The position numbers and the translations under genes were made by a program. 64,000 bases of DNA from Saccharomycopsis crataegensis (lineage: Eukaryota > Ascomycota > Saccharomycetes > Ascoideales > Saccharomycopsidaceae): the NCBI RefSeq assembly GCF_037102585.1, contig NW_027043824.1:558001-622000 (forward strand), given 5' to 3'. Below are positions 31,282-41,900 of this stretch, one piece after another (positions within the stretch are counted from its first letter, which is position 1; the number at the start of each line of letters is the position of its first letter). The notes below the pieces were generated by a model. That model had not been told where the DNA came from. It saw only the letters and a program-made list of their open reading frames with translations, and did no database searches.

Positions 31282-31330
31282 AATTCCCACTTTCAATTAA
31301 AAACTCATATAAATGATGTCTTTGCAATGA

Positions 31331-31374
<44 letters not shown>

Positions 31375-31797
31375 TAATAATAATAATAATATATACTTAT
31401 CGATGATGTTTTACAATTTTCAAAAAAAAAAAATGCTTCCCTTTGCGCTCTAAATATTTTGGATTTCAATTTTACTCTCTTACAATTACAATTACAATTA
31501 CAATTACAATTACAATTACTCAGTTGCAATTAAAATCAATCAAAATAAAGGTCTATTATAGTACAATTACAATTACAATTACAATTACAATTACAATTAC
31601 AATTACAATTACAATTACTCAGTTACAATTAAAATCAATCAAAATAAAGGTCTATTATAGTCTATCAATTTGTGACAATTCTGTCTAACCAATTCTCTAA
31701 ATTCTTTCTATTTTCTATAATTTATTTTCATTCCTTTCAATATAAATCCCCTCCTCCATTTTCTATTCATTTCATTATGCCAAATCCTTGCAAATTT
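31282..31797. other. Gap between convergent genes, repeat-rich
   Basis: About 500 bases between two stop codons. It contains an (AAT)n array at about 31330-31391 and the duplicated ATTACA arrays (separate entry). No gene was seen. Confidence 0.6.
31480..31660. repeat. Duplicated composite unit: ATTACA array plus unique flank
   Basis: A hexamer array (TACAAT)n at 31480-31519 is followed by a 42-base flank containing TCAATCAAAATAAAGGTC. The same order recurs: array at 31562-31618, flank at 31619-31660. The flanks differ by one base (CAGTTG versus CAGTTA). The second array is longer, about nine units against six. Confidence 0.85.
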
Positions 31798-33465
31798 TCA
31801 TTTATCGTCCTTTTCATACTTCAAATACCCTGCCTGCTCAAGCTCTTGTAACGAAAACGCGGTAAGATTCTTATCCTTTTTATAGGCAATGTAAGATTCT
31901 TTGATCTTCTTTGCGTACTCTCTAATTTGCCGTTGTTTTTCATCCCAAAGCACCGGAATCAACCCATAATCGGTGCCACTTTCGACAATTTGATCGTTCA
32001 ATTCAACGTAATGCTCGACATCCGCAGGGTACGGGATACTATGAAATTTGTAATCGTCTTGATTGACTTCAAGGGTACGGTCTTTTTCCCATTGTTGCAT
32101 AGTTTGGATCGAAGGCAAAGGGATTCTTCCGGACCACACTCTGGAGATCCACGCCCCTTGAGTTTCCGATAACCTGGTAGGAATCACGTACTTTGGGGTA
32201 CCGATGATCGCTAACCCCGGGTATTGATACGATAACAAGTGTTGGTAAAGCCCATTGACTTTGGACCCGGTGGAGATCAACGGCTGGAGCTCATTGTTTT
32301 CGATCGATTGCAAAGTCGAGTGGAAATTGCCCAACAATGGCAACGATAACTCGTTCATGTAGGGCAATGATTTCAAATACCCGGTGGCAAAGATGATCTG
32401 GGTGAACCCCTTGATTTTTTGACCATCGACAAACTCGATTTCCTGGGTTTCGGGAATGAACCGTTTGATATTTGGCAAATCTTTGATATTGGAATCTGAG
32501 CCTGCCGGTTGTAAATTCTCGCTACGTTTGGACTTGTAAATCGCCATGTTCCAACGGATCGCCAATTGGTACGCGATATCTGCTCCCGAGGCGCTATTGC
32601 CAACCACGAGAATCTTATCATCGGTAGTGTAATCTTGGAAATTGTTGTAGAATTTCGCGTGGGTGACGGAGTTTGGGAATTTGGCGTTCCATTCGGCCAA
32701 TCCTGGGAAATCAGGAGTGTAAGGAACGTCGTAATTCCCCGAGGCCATGGCGACCCCATCGAAATATTCGATTTTGTCAGCATAAGGGGAATCGGGGGTC
32801 AAATCAGGCTCGGTACCACCTTTGGTGGCATCGACAATAGGACGGCTGGTGATTTTCCACGAGTAATTGGACCAATCGATATCTTGCAAGTGTTTAATTT
32901 TCCCACATTTCACAGCATCGACAAACGATTGTTGGGAAGTGGTGGTGGTGGTGTCGTCTTCGTGGTATCCATTGATGAACTCGATATTGACGACCTTGGT
33001 GTTGAATCTGACCAAAGGTTCGATATCTTTGGAGTAATTGCAGAGGTAGTTGAGGACGTCACGATGGCTAGGGTAGAGGGGCAATTTCTTGTCGAAGGGG
33101 TATTTATTGTAGGCCATCAATTCTTTTGGGATGTTGGTATCCAATTCCTCGTACACTGCCGAGGGCCAAACGTATTGGGAGGAGGAGGAGGAATCATTTT
33201 TCTTCAATGGGATTTCATAAGGGGAGACCGGGGAGTCTTTGCAATTGGTTGGGGATAAGAACGGGTTTTCCGAAGGGACAGAGAGTAAGCTACGGTCGTT
33301 GGATTGGTCTTTGGAATAGTTCCATAACCCCCCGGTTTGCCAACGTCTTTCAAAGAGGGTGATGTTATCGAAAAACTTTTCCTGGACCAAGGCTTTAGCA
33401 AAGCCAGCCCCGGCAGGGCCAGCCCCGATCACCGCGACTCTTTTGATTCTTTTTGGTAGGGTCAT
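31798..33465 (-). CDS. FMO1: Flavin-containing monooxygenase, Fmo1 family
   Basis: The 555-residue protein is a class B flavin monooxygenase. Yeast Fmo1 oxidises thiols such as glutathione and helps keep the ER oxidising. The FAD-binding motif GAGPAGAGFAKAL is at about residue 14, followed by FERRWQTGGLWNYSKD. The second dinucleotide (NADPH) motif is VVGNSASGADIAYQLA near 281, preceded by THAKFYNNFQDY, a variant of the FxGxxxHxxxY fingerprint. IIFATGYLKSLPYM near 358 is the ATGY block, and YPGLAIIGTPKYVIPTRLSETQGAWISRVWSG follows. It is longer than S. cerevisiae Fmo1 (432). The frame runs upstream to a TTG through Phe/Ser-rich sequence from A-rich DNA; the ATG at 33465 (MTLPKRIKRVAVIG) places the FAD motif where expected. 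Substrate is not determined. Confidence 0.9.
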   Translation of the reverse strand: MTLPKRIKRVAVIGAGPAGAGFAKALVQEKFFDNITLFERRWQTGGLWNYSKDQSNDRSLLSVPSENPFLSPTNCKDSPVSPYEIPLKKNDSSSSSQYVWPSAVYEELDTNIPKELMAYNKYPFDKKLPLYPSHRDVLNYLCNYSKDIEPLVRFNTKVVNIEFINGYHEDDTTTTTSQQSFVDAVKCGKIKHLQDIDWSNYSWKITSRPIVDATKGGTEPDLTPDSPYADKIEYFDGVAMASGNYDVPYTPDFPGLAEWNAKFPNSVTHAKFYNNFQDYTTDDKILVVGNSASGADIAYQLAIRWNMAIYKSKRSENLQPAGSDSNIKDLPNIKRFIPETQEIEFVDGQKIKGFTQIIFATGYLKSLPYMNELSLPLLGNFHSTLQSIENNELQPLISTGSKVNGLYQHLLSYQYPGLAIIGTPKYVIPTRLSETQGAWISRVWSGRIPLPSIQTMQQWEKDRTLEVNQDDYKFHSIPYPADVEHYVELNDQIVESGTDYGLIPVLWDEKQRQIREYAKKIKESYIAYKKDKNLTAFSLQELEQAGYLKYEKDDK

Positions 33466-34283
33466 ATCGATGGATATACAATAATAATGGAGGATGGTGA
33501 ACTGGGATAAAACTGTGTAAAAAACAAAAAAAAAAAAAGAGAGAGAGTGAAGTGAAAAGAAAGAAAGAAAAAACAAAAAATAAAAAAAAAAAAACAGGGG
33601 ATAGTCACCGTTAATAACGTAAATCTCTTCGGAGTTTACAGGAAAAGTCGAAAGATATCAGAAATTGCAGTGAAATGTTTCGAGGATGAAGTGAGGCAGG
33701 CAGGCACACACATAGAGAAAGAGAGGAAAAGAGAGAGAAATGGCACGTGAAATGGCATACCCATCGATGATTTATTGATTTTATTTTATTTTATTTTATT
33801 TTATTTGAATGATTTACTGTGGCGGTTCTTTTTTTTTTCATTCATTCTTTCATTCTTTCTTCTCTCTCTCTCTCTCTCTCTCTATACATATTGTATAGGT
33901 TACACTACCCATCAACCGATAACGATAACGATAACGATAACGATCCTCGGGAAAACCCCTGTTATGAGCACAGGAAGGGCTCGTATCGTATCGTATCGTA
34001 TCGCTCCGCTCTTCTCTTCTCTTCTCTTCTCTTCTCTTCTCCTGTCCTTATCAAAACCCTTGTGGTTGCTGCTATTGTTGTCTGTTATCTCAAGGGGTAT
34101 TTACCCATATGGAGACAGCCTACTACTGCCTAGTAGGATCCCGAACAAAAACTCCCACTACCCACTACCCACCGCGTAATATTGATATATTGATATTAAC
34201 ATGATCTGGGTAACGTAAATACAGGGCAGCAACACCCTTACATTTCATGGCACCACAGAATCATCCACACACCAGACTACGCA

Positions 34284-34396
34284 CCGGGTAACTGTCACCC
34301 GGGCAAACAAACAAACAAGCAAACAGTCCGGGTGACCGCTAAACAAACAAGCGAGAGAAAATTTTTTTCTGCTTCCTTTCGACTATATAAAGAGAG
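34284..34396. promoter_or_regulatory. Promoter-like segment: Reb1 site, inverted repeat, TATA box
   Basis: CCGGGTAA at 34284-34291 is a full Reb1 consensus. GTCACCCGG (34294-34302) and CCGGGTGAC (34328-34336) form a perfect 9-base inverted repeat around 25 bases of CAAA-type repeat. TATATAAAG follows near 34384. On the plus strand this order is a typical yeast promoter, but the next ATG opens only a 34-codon ORF. Confidence 0.5.
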
Positions 34397-34568
34397 CGAA
34401 TCCTTCCGACAATTAAATATTCTTTTATCTTTTCTTTTTTTATTTCTCTATTCCATTGACAACAATCAATTGGTCCATTGAGTCTTCAACCATCGCCGCA
34501 TTTTTTACCTCTCCAAACCAGGAAGTTCCAGAAACACACCCTTATTCACTCCTGGAGTGATCGTTTGA

Positions 34569-34673
34569 ATGGTTCAAAAGCTGAATTGGATTTGTCTCCT
34601 TTTTTTTTATTTTTGCTCTATTTCCTACGACATTCCATTCTGGAACTCTCCTACACCTATCTTTGGAGGATAA
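34569..34673 (+). CDS. Possible small ORF, 34 codons, hydrophobic
   Basis: This is the first ATG after the TATA element near 34384, about 180 bases downstream. The peptide begins MVQKLNWICLLFFYFCS, with one basic residue followed by a hydrophobic stretch, like a signal or membrane anchor, and ends IPFWNSPTPIFGG. Part of the hydrophobic run comes from a T10 tract, so the resemblance may be accidental. It is listed because the preceding DNA looks like a promoter and nothing longer is available. Confidence 0.2.
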   Translation: MVQKLNWICLLFFYFCSISYDIPFWNSPTPIFGG

Positions 34674-35457
34674 TTTTGTAAATGTGATGGTTGGTACTTG
34701 CTATTACTTTTCCTTTCAAGGTACCTTAAGTGAATCAACCTAATTTGAAAGTAATATTTAATACTTATTTTTTTCATTTTCTTTTTTGCTAATATGATGA
34801 GTCTTGTTATGCTGTGCACCAGTCCTATGCTCAAAATTTGAGGAAAATCACCCAAGCACTTCTGACATGCAAAAAAAAAATGAAAAAGAGTATTTAAATT
34901 TTTTTAATTTTTCTGTGGTTCATTTATTGAGGATATCTTGAAAGTTGAAGGGAATGAAGGTATTTTGTGATTTTGTAGGCTGTGTGATTTTATTGATTTG
35001 GAATATTTCTGTAAAAAATGTGACCGTATATGTTCGTATTTTGATGTAATGCTGTTGATTGTCTTGTATTTACATTGTGGTGCTGCAGTCGTCATCCATA
35101 ACTACAAATCTCCTTTTATTATTACTATTTTTTTTACGAAACCACTAAGAGAATAATAACCATATCAGGAATCATATCCGAATGGATGAACGCCGACTGA
35201 CAAAACAAAGGGGCATATATCCATCCATTCACCCCAGGTTGTTTGACATGCGAATTCGCAAACACCTGTTGTGAGACAGCGTACCCAAAAGTACCCATCA
35301 CTAGACTAGTGTATGAAGAAATAGTAAAGTTCATGGTGTACACTTATAATTATGAAGTTTTGCCATATTGGTATGGTGTGGTATGGTGTGGTGCTACCAT
35401 AGTAAACACTTCCCTTCACGGTCGTAATTTTCATATTCTGCCAAGGTTACCCAAGCC

Positions 35458-35585
<128 letters not shown>

Positions 35586-35760
35586 ACACACCATCGATAA
35601 TACACACCACCCATAATAAACATAAACAACTGCAGTACCCAATATATAACCACCACAAAAACACCTTTGGAGAAGAAAAATAAGAGAATAACCATATAAT
35701 AGCCCTTTTTTTACGCTCCCTCCCACACGACGTCGTTGTCGGGGAGGAGTCTAGAGCACT

Positions 35761-35860
35761 GCAGCACACCGCAGCACCGCACAGCACACCACAGCACACC
35801 ACAGCACACCACAGCAGACCACAGCACACCACAGCAGACCACAGCAGACCACAGCAGACC
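35761..35860. repeat. Ten-copy decamer array, CACACC-type
   Basis: Exactly ten 10-base units: two diverged copies beginning GCAGCAC, then ACAGCACACC and ACAGCAGACC in the order three, one, one, three. The strand is strongly C-rich and G-poor at CC positions, unlike the AT-rich surroundings. It is preceded by the phrase CACTGCAGCACACC. Confidence 0.95.
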
Positions 35861-36226
35861 CACCCCGATGATTGTGGTTCTGCAGATCTTTTTTTGTTGA
35901 TGCCTCGCATGGACGGACTAATTTCACTTGACCATTTTCTTATTGTCTCTCACTTAAATATCGCTAGTGCTGGCTGACATTAGTTAGGTGGTGGTTGTAT
36001 CAGAAACTAACAAAAAAAAAAAAAAAAATCTTGAAAAAAAAAACCATTCTCAATTACATTCCTTTTTGCCCCCAAAAAAAATCTTATTATTATTATTATT
36101 ATTATTATCATCATCATCATCATCATCATTGAAATATATCTTTTTGTCACTCTTTAGAAGGAAAAAAAAAAAATAAAAATAAAAAATCTTTCATCGTTAT
36201 AATCATCTTTATCAGAAATATCCAGC

Positions 36227-36316
36227 ATGTCTACTATAAACAAGAAAGAAATAAAACCGGCCACCACTTGGAGATTAGAAAAAGTCAAACAAAGAGCGTT
36301 ATTAGCCCAGCAGAAA

Positions 36317-36349
<33 letters not shown>

Positions 36350-36742
36350 GAAAACTCTGCCAATAATAATACGAAATACCACCACAACCACCACCACCAA
36401 TACCAAGGATCATTATCATCACAGCACTCCGATACTCCAGTCGACATCATCGACAATCCTCACACAAGAGAGTCGACCCATAGTCTTGGCAGGTTGATTC
36501 CTGCTTCTTCATCGACCACCGCCGGTCTTCTACTGGATGATTTAACCAAAACTCGCCATGAATCGACTTATTCGGCGTACAGTGACGCCTCGGACAGATT
36601 CAGTTTTGATCAACGCAGTAATCTGAGAATCGAACTACAACAAATTTCCCCGGCTTCCAGCACTTCAAATAATAGTAATATCAAAACCAGTGATTTACGG
36701 GTCGAGCCACTTCTTCCTAGAAACGCCTCGGTTTCCAAATGA
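36227..36742 (+). CDS. Small Gln/Ser-rich hypothetical protein
   Basis: The 171-residue ORF starts at ATG 36227. The basic N-terminus KKEIKPATTWRLEKVKQRALLAQQKK looks helical and leads into a Gln run (residues about 30-40) and an Asn/His stretch. The rest is Ser/Thr-rich with DDLTKTRHESTYSAYSDASDRFSFDQRSNLRIEL as its most ordered part. No signal peptide, membrane span or domain is visible. The coding signal is moderate: no stops across non-repetitive sequence and a clear ATG. It sits between two long repeat-rich gaps. A regulatory or adaptor protein is possible, but no family was recognised. Confidence 0.6.
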
Positions 36743-36749
36743 TTTTGGA

Positions 36750-36789
<40 letters not shown>

Positions 36790-36804
36790 ACTTTCCAAGA
36801 AACT

Positions 36805-36868
36805 TTCACATTATTTTCTGCCATCCAAGAACATTCACATTATTTTCTGCCATCCAAGAACTTCCACA
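36805..36868. repeat. 29-base tandem duplication
   Basis: TTCACATTATTTTCTGCCAT begins at 36805 and again at 36834, a 29-base offset, with the second copy followed by a partial third (CTTCCACATTCG). It starts about 60 bases after the stop codon of the small ORF. Confidence 0.85.
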
Positions 36869-36957
36869 TTCGTTTTTCCAAGACTTTCGTCCCCTTTTGT
36901 AATATATTATGCCCATTCTCTCTATCTATTTTCTCTCTCTATCTCTGCTTATCTGTG

Positions 36958-36958
<1 letters not shown>

Positions 36959-37047
<89 letters not shown>
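36959..37047. repeat. (TATC)22 microsatellite
   Basis: About 22 uninterrupted units in the 3' flank of the small ORF at 36227, the same motif as the array at 35458-35585. Confidence 0.97.
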
Positions 37048-37404
37048 GCCTTCCTCTGATTATATCCTGTGCATTACAATTTTGATTACACCAACTTCAA
37101 CCAATGAAAACTGCCTTAGTCTCCCTCTCTCTCTCTCTCTCTCTCTCTTAATAGGCCCACTATGAAAAAGGGGACGTTCAAGGGGGGGGCTCTCCCATTC
37201 TAGATGATAATGGCACGTTTTGGTCCGCCGCACAAAAACACACTAGGGAAAATAAGCAGCCTTTTTTTTTTTTTTTTCCAAATTCCCGATGCAATGTCAA
37301 TCAATCAATCAATCAATCATAAAATGTAATCGTGGGTGTTTTTATGGGTTCTGTTGTTTTCTTTATTATTATTATTATTATTATCACTGCTGTTATTATT
37401 GTTA

Positions 37405-37447
<43 letters not shown>

Positions 37448-38900
37448 TACTACTGTTAGTATAAGTACTGTTATCATTATCATTATTATTATCATTATTA
37501 TTATCATTATTAGTATTATTATTATTATTGGTATAAATACTGTTATTATTGTTCTTATTATTACTTTCGTATATTTGGGTTGGGTTGGCTCTCTGTCATT
37601 TATTTGTTTTTGTATTCTTTTAGTCTCCCCCCCTTGCCAGACTAGCGAGTCAGGTACCAAGAATAGAATTGTGCTGATGTTTTTTTTTTTTTTTTGTTTG
37701 ATTTGTTGTTTTTCAATTGTAATAATAATAATAATTATAATAATGATGATGATGATGATAATTATAATAATAATAATAATAATGATGATGATGATGATGT
37801 TTATTCCACCTTATTCATTAAAGAATAAATTCCAGTTTGAGTATTCTTAGAATACGACGATCTCAATATTAATTTTACACAAAATCAATAATCACCCGAG
37901 GAATAAATATTTTCTAAATCCATCAAATATTAGTACACCACCTACAAAGAAAAAAAGAAAAGTCATTAAATTAATATAGAAGGAAAAAGAAGCCGAAATA
38001 AATAAAAAAAAAAAAAAACATCAAATTGTAAATTACTTGGGATATATATACATTTTATTTCAGTGATCATCAAACTGTAAATTACCACTTACTTGCTGTT
38101 ACTTCAAAAAAAAAAAATATCATCAAATTGTGTATCATAAATTAATTACTATTCACTCTAAACTTCAAAACACACACACACACACACCAATCTATAAATT
38201 ACAACTGGCTGACTCCCCTCTTATGATGAGAGGAGAGCCAAAAAACAAAACAAACCAACATCTACATCAAGAACAAAACAATGTGGACATACATACATAG
38301 GTACATAGATACATAGATACATACATACAGACAAAAAGACAGAGACCCACTAAAGAAAATTAATCTAATCTGACGAGAGAAGGTAAAAGGGGGCTTTTTT
38401 TTTTTTTGAAAGAGTTTTTAGTGCACCAATGCCATGCCATGGCATTTTTATTCCAAAAAAAAAAAAACAACAACAAATAGCTAGTCAGCTCGGTTTTTTT
38501 TGTTTTTTTTTCTGTTGTTGTGTGTTAGTTATTTAGTTAGTTAGTTATTTAGTTATTTAGTTCGTTCGTTTAGCGTCAAAGTGAATGAATTGGGTAACTT
38601 TCTCGGGCGTGCATTTATTTGGCCTGCAGGAAAAAAAAAAATGGATCTGCGACGTAAAATGAAAATTTGAGTTTGAACGATGGTGAGTGACACACCCAGA
38701 CAGCAGCACCCACACACACGTAGAGAAAAAATAACGTAACATGATAAAAGTAGAAGCGTATAAGAATAAAAAGTAGAAATGTATAATAATAAAAAGTAGA
38801 AACTTATAATAATAAAAAGAAAAAGCGTACAATAATAAAAAACCATTTACCCCCCTTATTCATTCCATCATCATCTTCATCATCAACTTCTTCTTCTTCT

Positions 38901-38960
38901 TCTTCTTGAAATTCTCATCATCTTCTTGAAATTCTCATCATCTTCTTGGAATTCTCATTA
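38901..38960. repeat. Three 20-base repeats across the MON2 stop codon
   Basis: Units 38901-38920 and 38921-38940 are identical (TCTTCTTGAAATTCTCATCA); unit 38941-38960 differs at two bases. The MON2 stop (38918-38920) lies within the first unit. Because 20 is not a multiple of three, each unit is read in a different frame and copy number changes alter the C-terminus. Confidence 0.9.
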
Positions 38961-41900
38961 TAATCGTAGAAAAACGATTCCACTAACCCAGAAATCCCCC
39001 GGACTTTCCCACATAATGGAATCATCTTGATCACCAACGGTAAAATCACCGATAATTGCTGATACTTCTTGGATTTCTCTTGTGGTGTGGCATCGTTGAA
39101 ATTGAAAATCAAATCATTGAGCCCTTTCAAAACAATAATCATTTCCAATTTCTCAATCTTCGATAATGGAACTTGATTAATCAACGACCCATGGGAAATG
39201 AATTTCCGCAAAACATACAATGTTCGAATGATCAAACATGGTAACACTTTCTGAGAAATCAACGTCTGCGATTCCCATACGATGGTTTTCCCTTCATCTT
39301 CAGCTTCATTATCATCTGCCTGCTTCTCTGGGATCTTGCAAAGTTCAATCAAATCATTCAAACATATCAAATTAATCTTATACCTTTCAACATACTTCAA
39401 CGGCTTGACCAACGGAATATCATTATCAAAATCAAAATTCACAAAATTCTCCACAATCTGATCCAAATCCTTCTCGGGTTTCTTTGCCATCCCACCTCCA
39501 CCACCCCCGGTCTCCTCCAACAACGATAATTCAATCTCATCCTTTTCGTAAACATACGAACAATCCAAAATATAATTGGCAAAATTATCCACCAACTGCT
39601 CCGGAAAACATCGTAAACTAATATACGGCACAATCTGCAGCCTCAAATCCTGTAACGTCGTCACATTAAACTCCTCATAATCCCCATTGTTACTACTAAC
39701 CATCAATGTGGTCTTGTAAAGTTCGACAATCAATTGCCAAAACGTTTTTTTAGTGTCAACATTGATCTCATCAACTGCATCATCTTTGGCTAATATCCCG
39801 GTAATCTGATGCACCACAAACAAAATGATCTTGATACATTCCACCCATAATTCTTTCGCCGATGACAAGTCAATCTTTAACGACGACGACGCCGCCAACG
39901 ATTTCTTTTTAGACCCTGCCAAGATCCCTTTGGCGTTTTGTTTGATTGGTTCCAAAAGCGACGAGATCAAAATGATCATCGATTGGTTCTGTAACAACGG
40001 CTTGAAATCATTTATCCGTTTCACTTGCGATTCAAGAATTATCACCGAATAATAACTCAACGACACAAATGAACATACTTTGGTATCCTTTGGCAATCGA
40101 TTTTTACTCAATTGTTCTTTAATTTGACTCCGGGTGGAAAATGGAAGGACAATATTGGAGATCAATTGGAGAATCACATCCGATTGGACTTCCGGATCAT
40201 CATTATCGGTGATCAATTTCAAATTATCTAATACCGATTTTTGTAAATCCGTTGGGTACACATTATCATTGAAATAGGTGGGTAAAATCGGATACTTCAC
40301 CGCGGAATTGAGCAAATTCAACGATTTCTTGATCTTTAAACCATCCATTCTCGTCCCAAGGATCTCCGATAACGGCACAAACGATCTCATCAATGAGGTC
40401 AACGAGTCTTGATAATGTTTGTTCAACGTGATATTATATGAAACGTTCCGACCACTCCAGAAATTAAACAATAAATCAATAATCTCCGTAGGAATCGCCG
40501 TCGTCTTGTCGTCTTGTTTTCCCACAAACGGTGCCAATAAATCATTAAATGATTGATACAATTTCAAATCACAATTGTTCCAATTGAGCAGCAAAATGTC
40601 TTCGAAATACTTGATCAACCCCGTCCAATATTCCAACGCAACGCCAATTTCAAGGTGGTCAAAATCGGCAAAATAATTATCATAGAATTTCACAATCCCG
40701 CTCATGATTAAAATCAACGTTTCCGACCATTCTTGTTTAATTGTTGACAATTCTTCCCAATTGGCGGTCCGCAAAATTTTTGGCCGGATGGTGAAAAGTG
40801 ACGAAATCACAATACTGTAACACAAATGCCATGATGATAAATGCTTCCCGTGAGAATCAAGGATCCGGAAAAATGTTTGGATAGACCCATTTCTCACTTG
40901 ATCCTTTTGATTATTGGAAATGTCCACCAACACTTTCAACAAATAGATCCATAAACACGAATACGCCACGAATTTTTGCTCGCTCGAGTCCTTTTCGGGA
41001 ATATCGTTATCATCGTTAATTTCATTTTGCACATAATTAATCAAATCATCCTCACTGTTCACTGTACCAATCAAGATTTCATTACCTTTCTCATAACTGC
41101 CTTCCGGAATCTCGGTGGTCAATAATTCCCTTATATAATCACTCACCTGCCAGAAGTGGCTGATGGCACTAAAAGAAATATTGATGTCAAACCCTTGATT
41201 GGCAAACCGATGGATCGAATTGATCAAGATCTTGATAATGTTCAATGGTAACACCGTCAAGAAATCCCCGAGAATCAATTGCAAAATCTCAAACGACAAT
41301 TTCGTCAACTCCGATTTCTTCTCCATCAAACCATAACTGGCATTGACTTCCGATAATTTTTGAAGGTTCAGCGGGTCCCCGTATTCAAAGAACTCAAATG
41401 ATAAATCAATGATTTTGAATACCAAACTCCACGAGCTTCTATGGAACCCCACCCCAAACATATCCAACAAGTCTTTCAAATTCTCTAAACTGCGAGAAAT
41501 TATCTCAAATTCACAATTAAGCACCGGGGCCGCGACAATAGTTATCAAACTGTTATTATTCTCATCATCGCCCCTTTTCTGTTGCTGTGAAAATAATTCA
41601 TCATCATGCTTTTGAAACTGATCAATGTTTTGGAATAAATAGAACATGAAAGTCAAAAGTTTGAATTCCACCGCGTTTCCATCATTGGTAATATGTTCTT
41701 CTTTCCCGCTATTGGAAAACTCTTCTTTAGATATACTCTTCAAAATCGAATTAAATATCGTCACACTTTTGATTCTAAACTGGCTACTTAAACCTCGGTT
41801 GATAGATAACCCTATCAAATAATTGAACACGAATTTTAAGCTGGTCATCGACGCTTCTCCTTCCACAAACACCTCTTCGTTATTAAATGCCAAAGCGCTA

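Larger units (their letters stand above)
36743..38917. other. 2.2-kb gap between convergent genes
   Basis: Ends of the small ORF at 36742 and MON2 at 38918 face each other. The interval holds CT arrays at 36751-36787 and 37120-37150, a 29-base duplication, a TATC array, (TCAA)n near 37298, long ATT arrays at 37360-37545, (AAT)/(GAT) arrays at 37719-37800, (AC)n at 38170-38188, ACATACAT repeats near 38286-38330 and TTAG-type repeats near 38525. Nothing codes convincingly. Confidence 0.6.
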
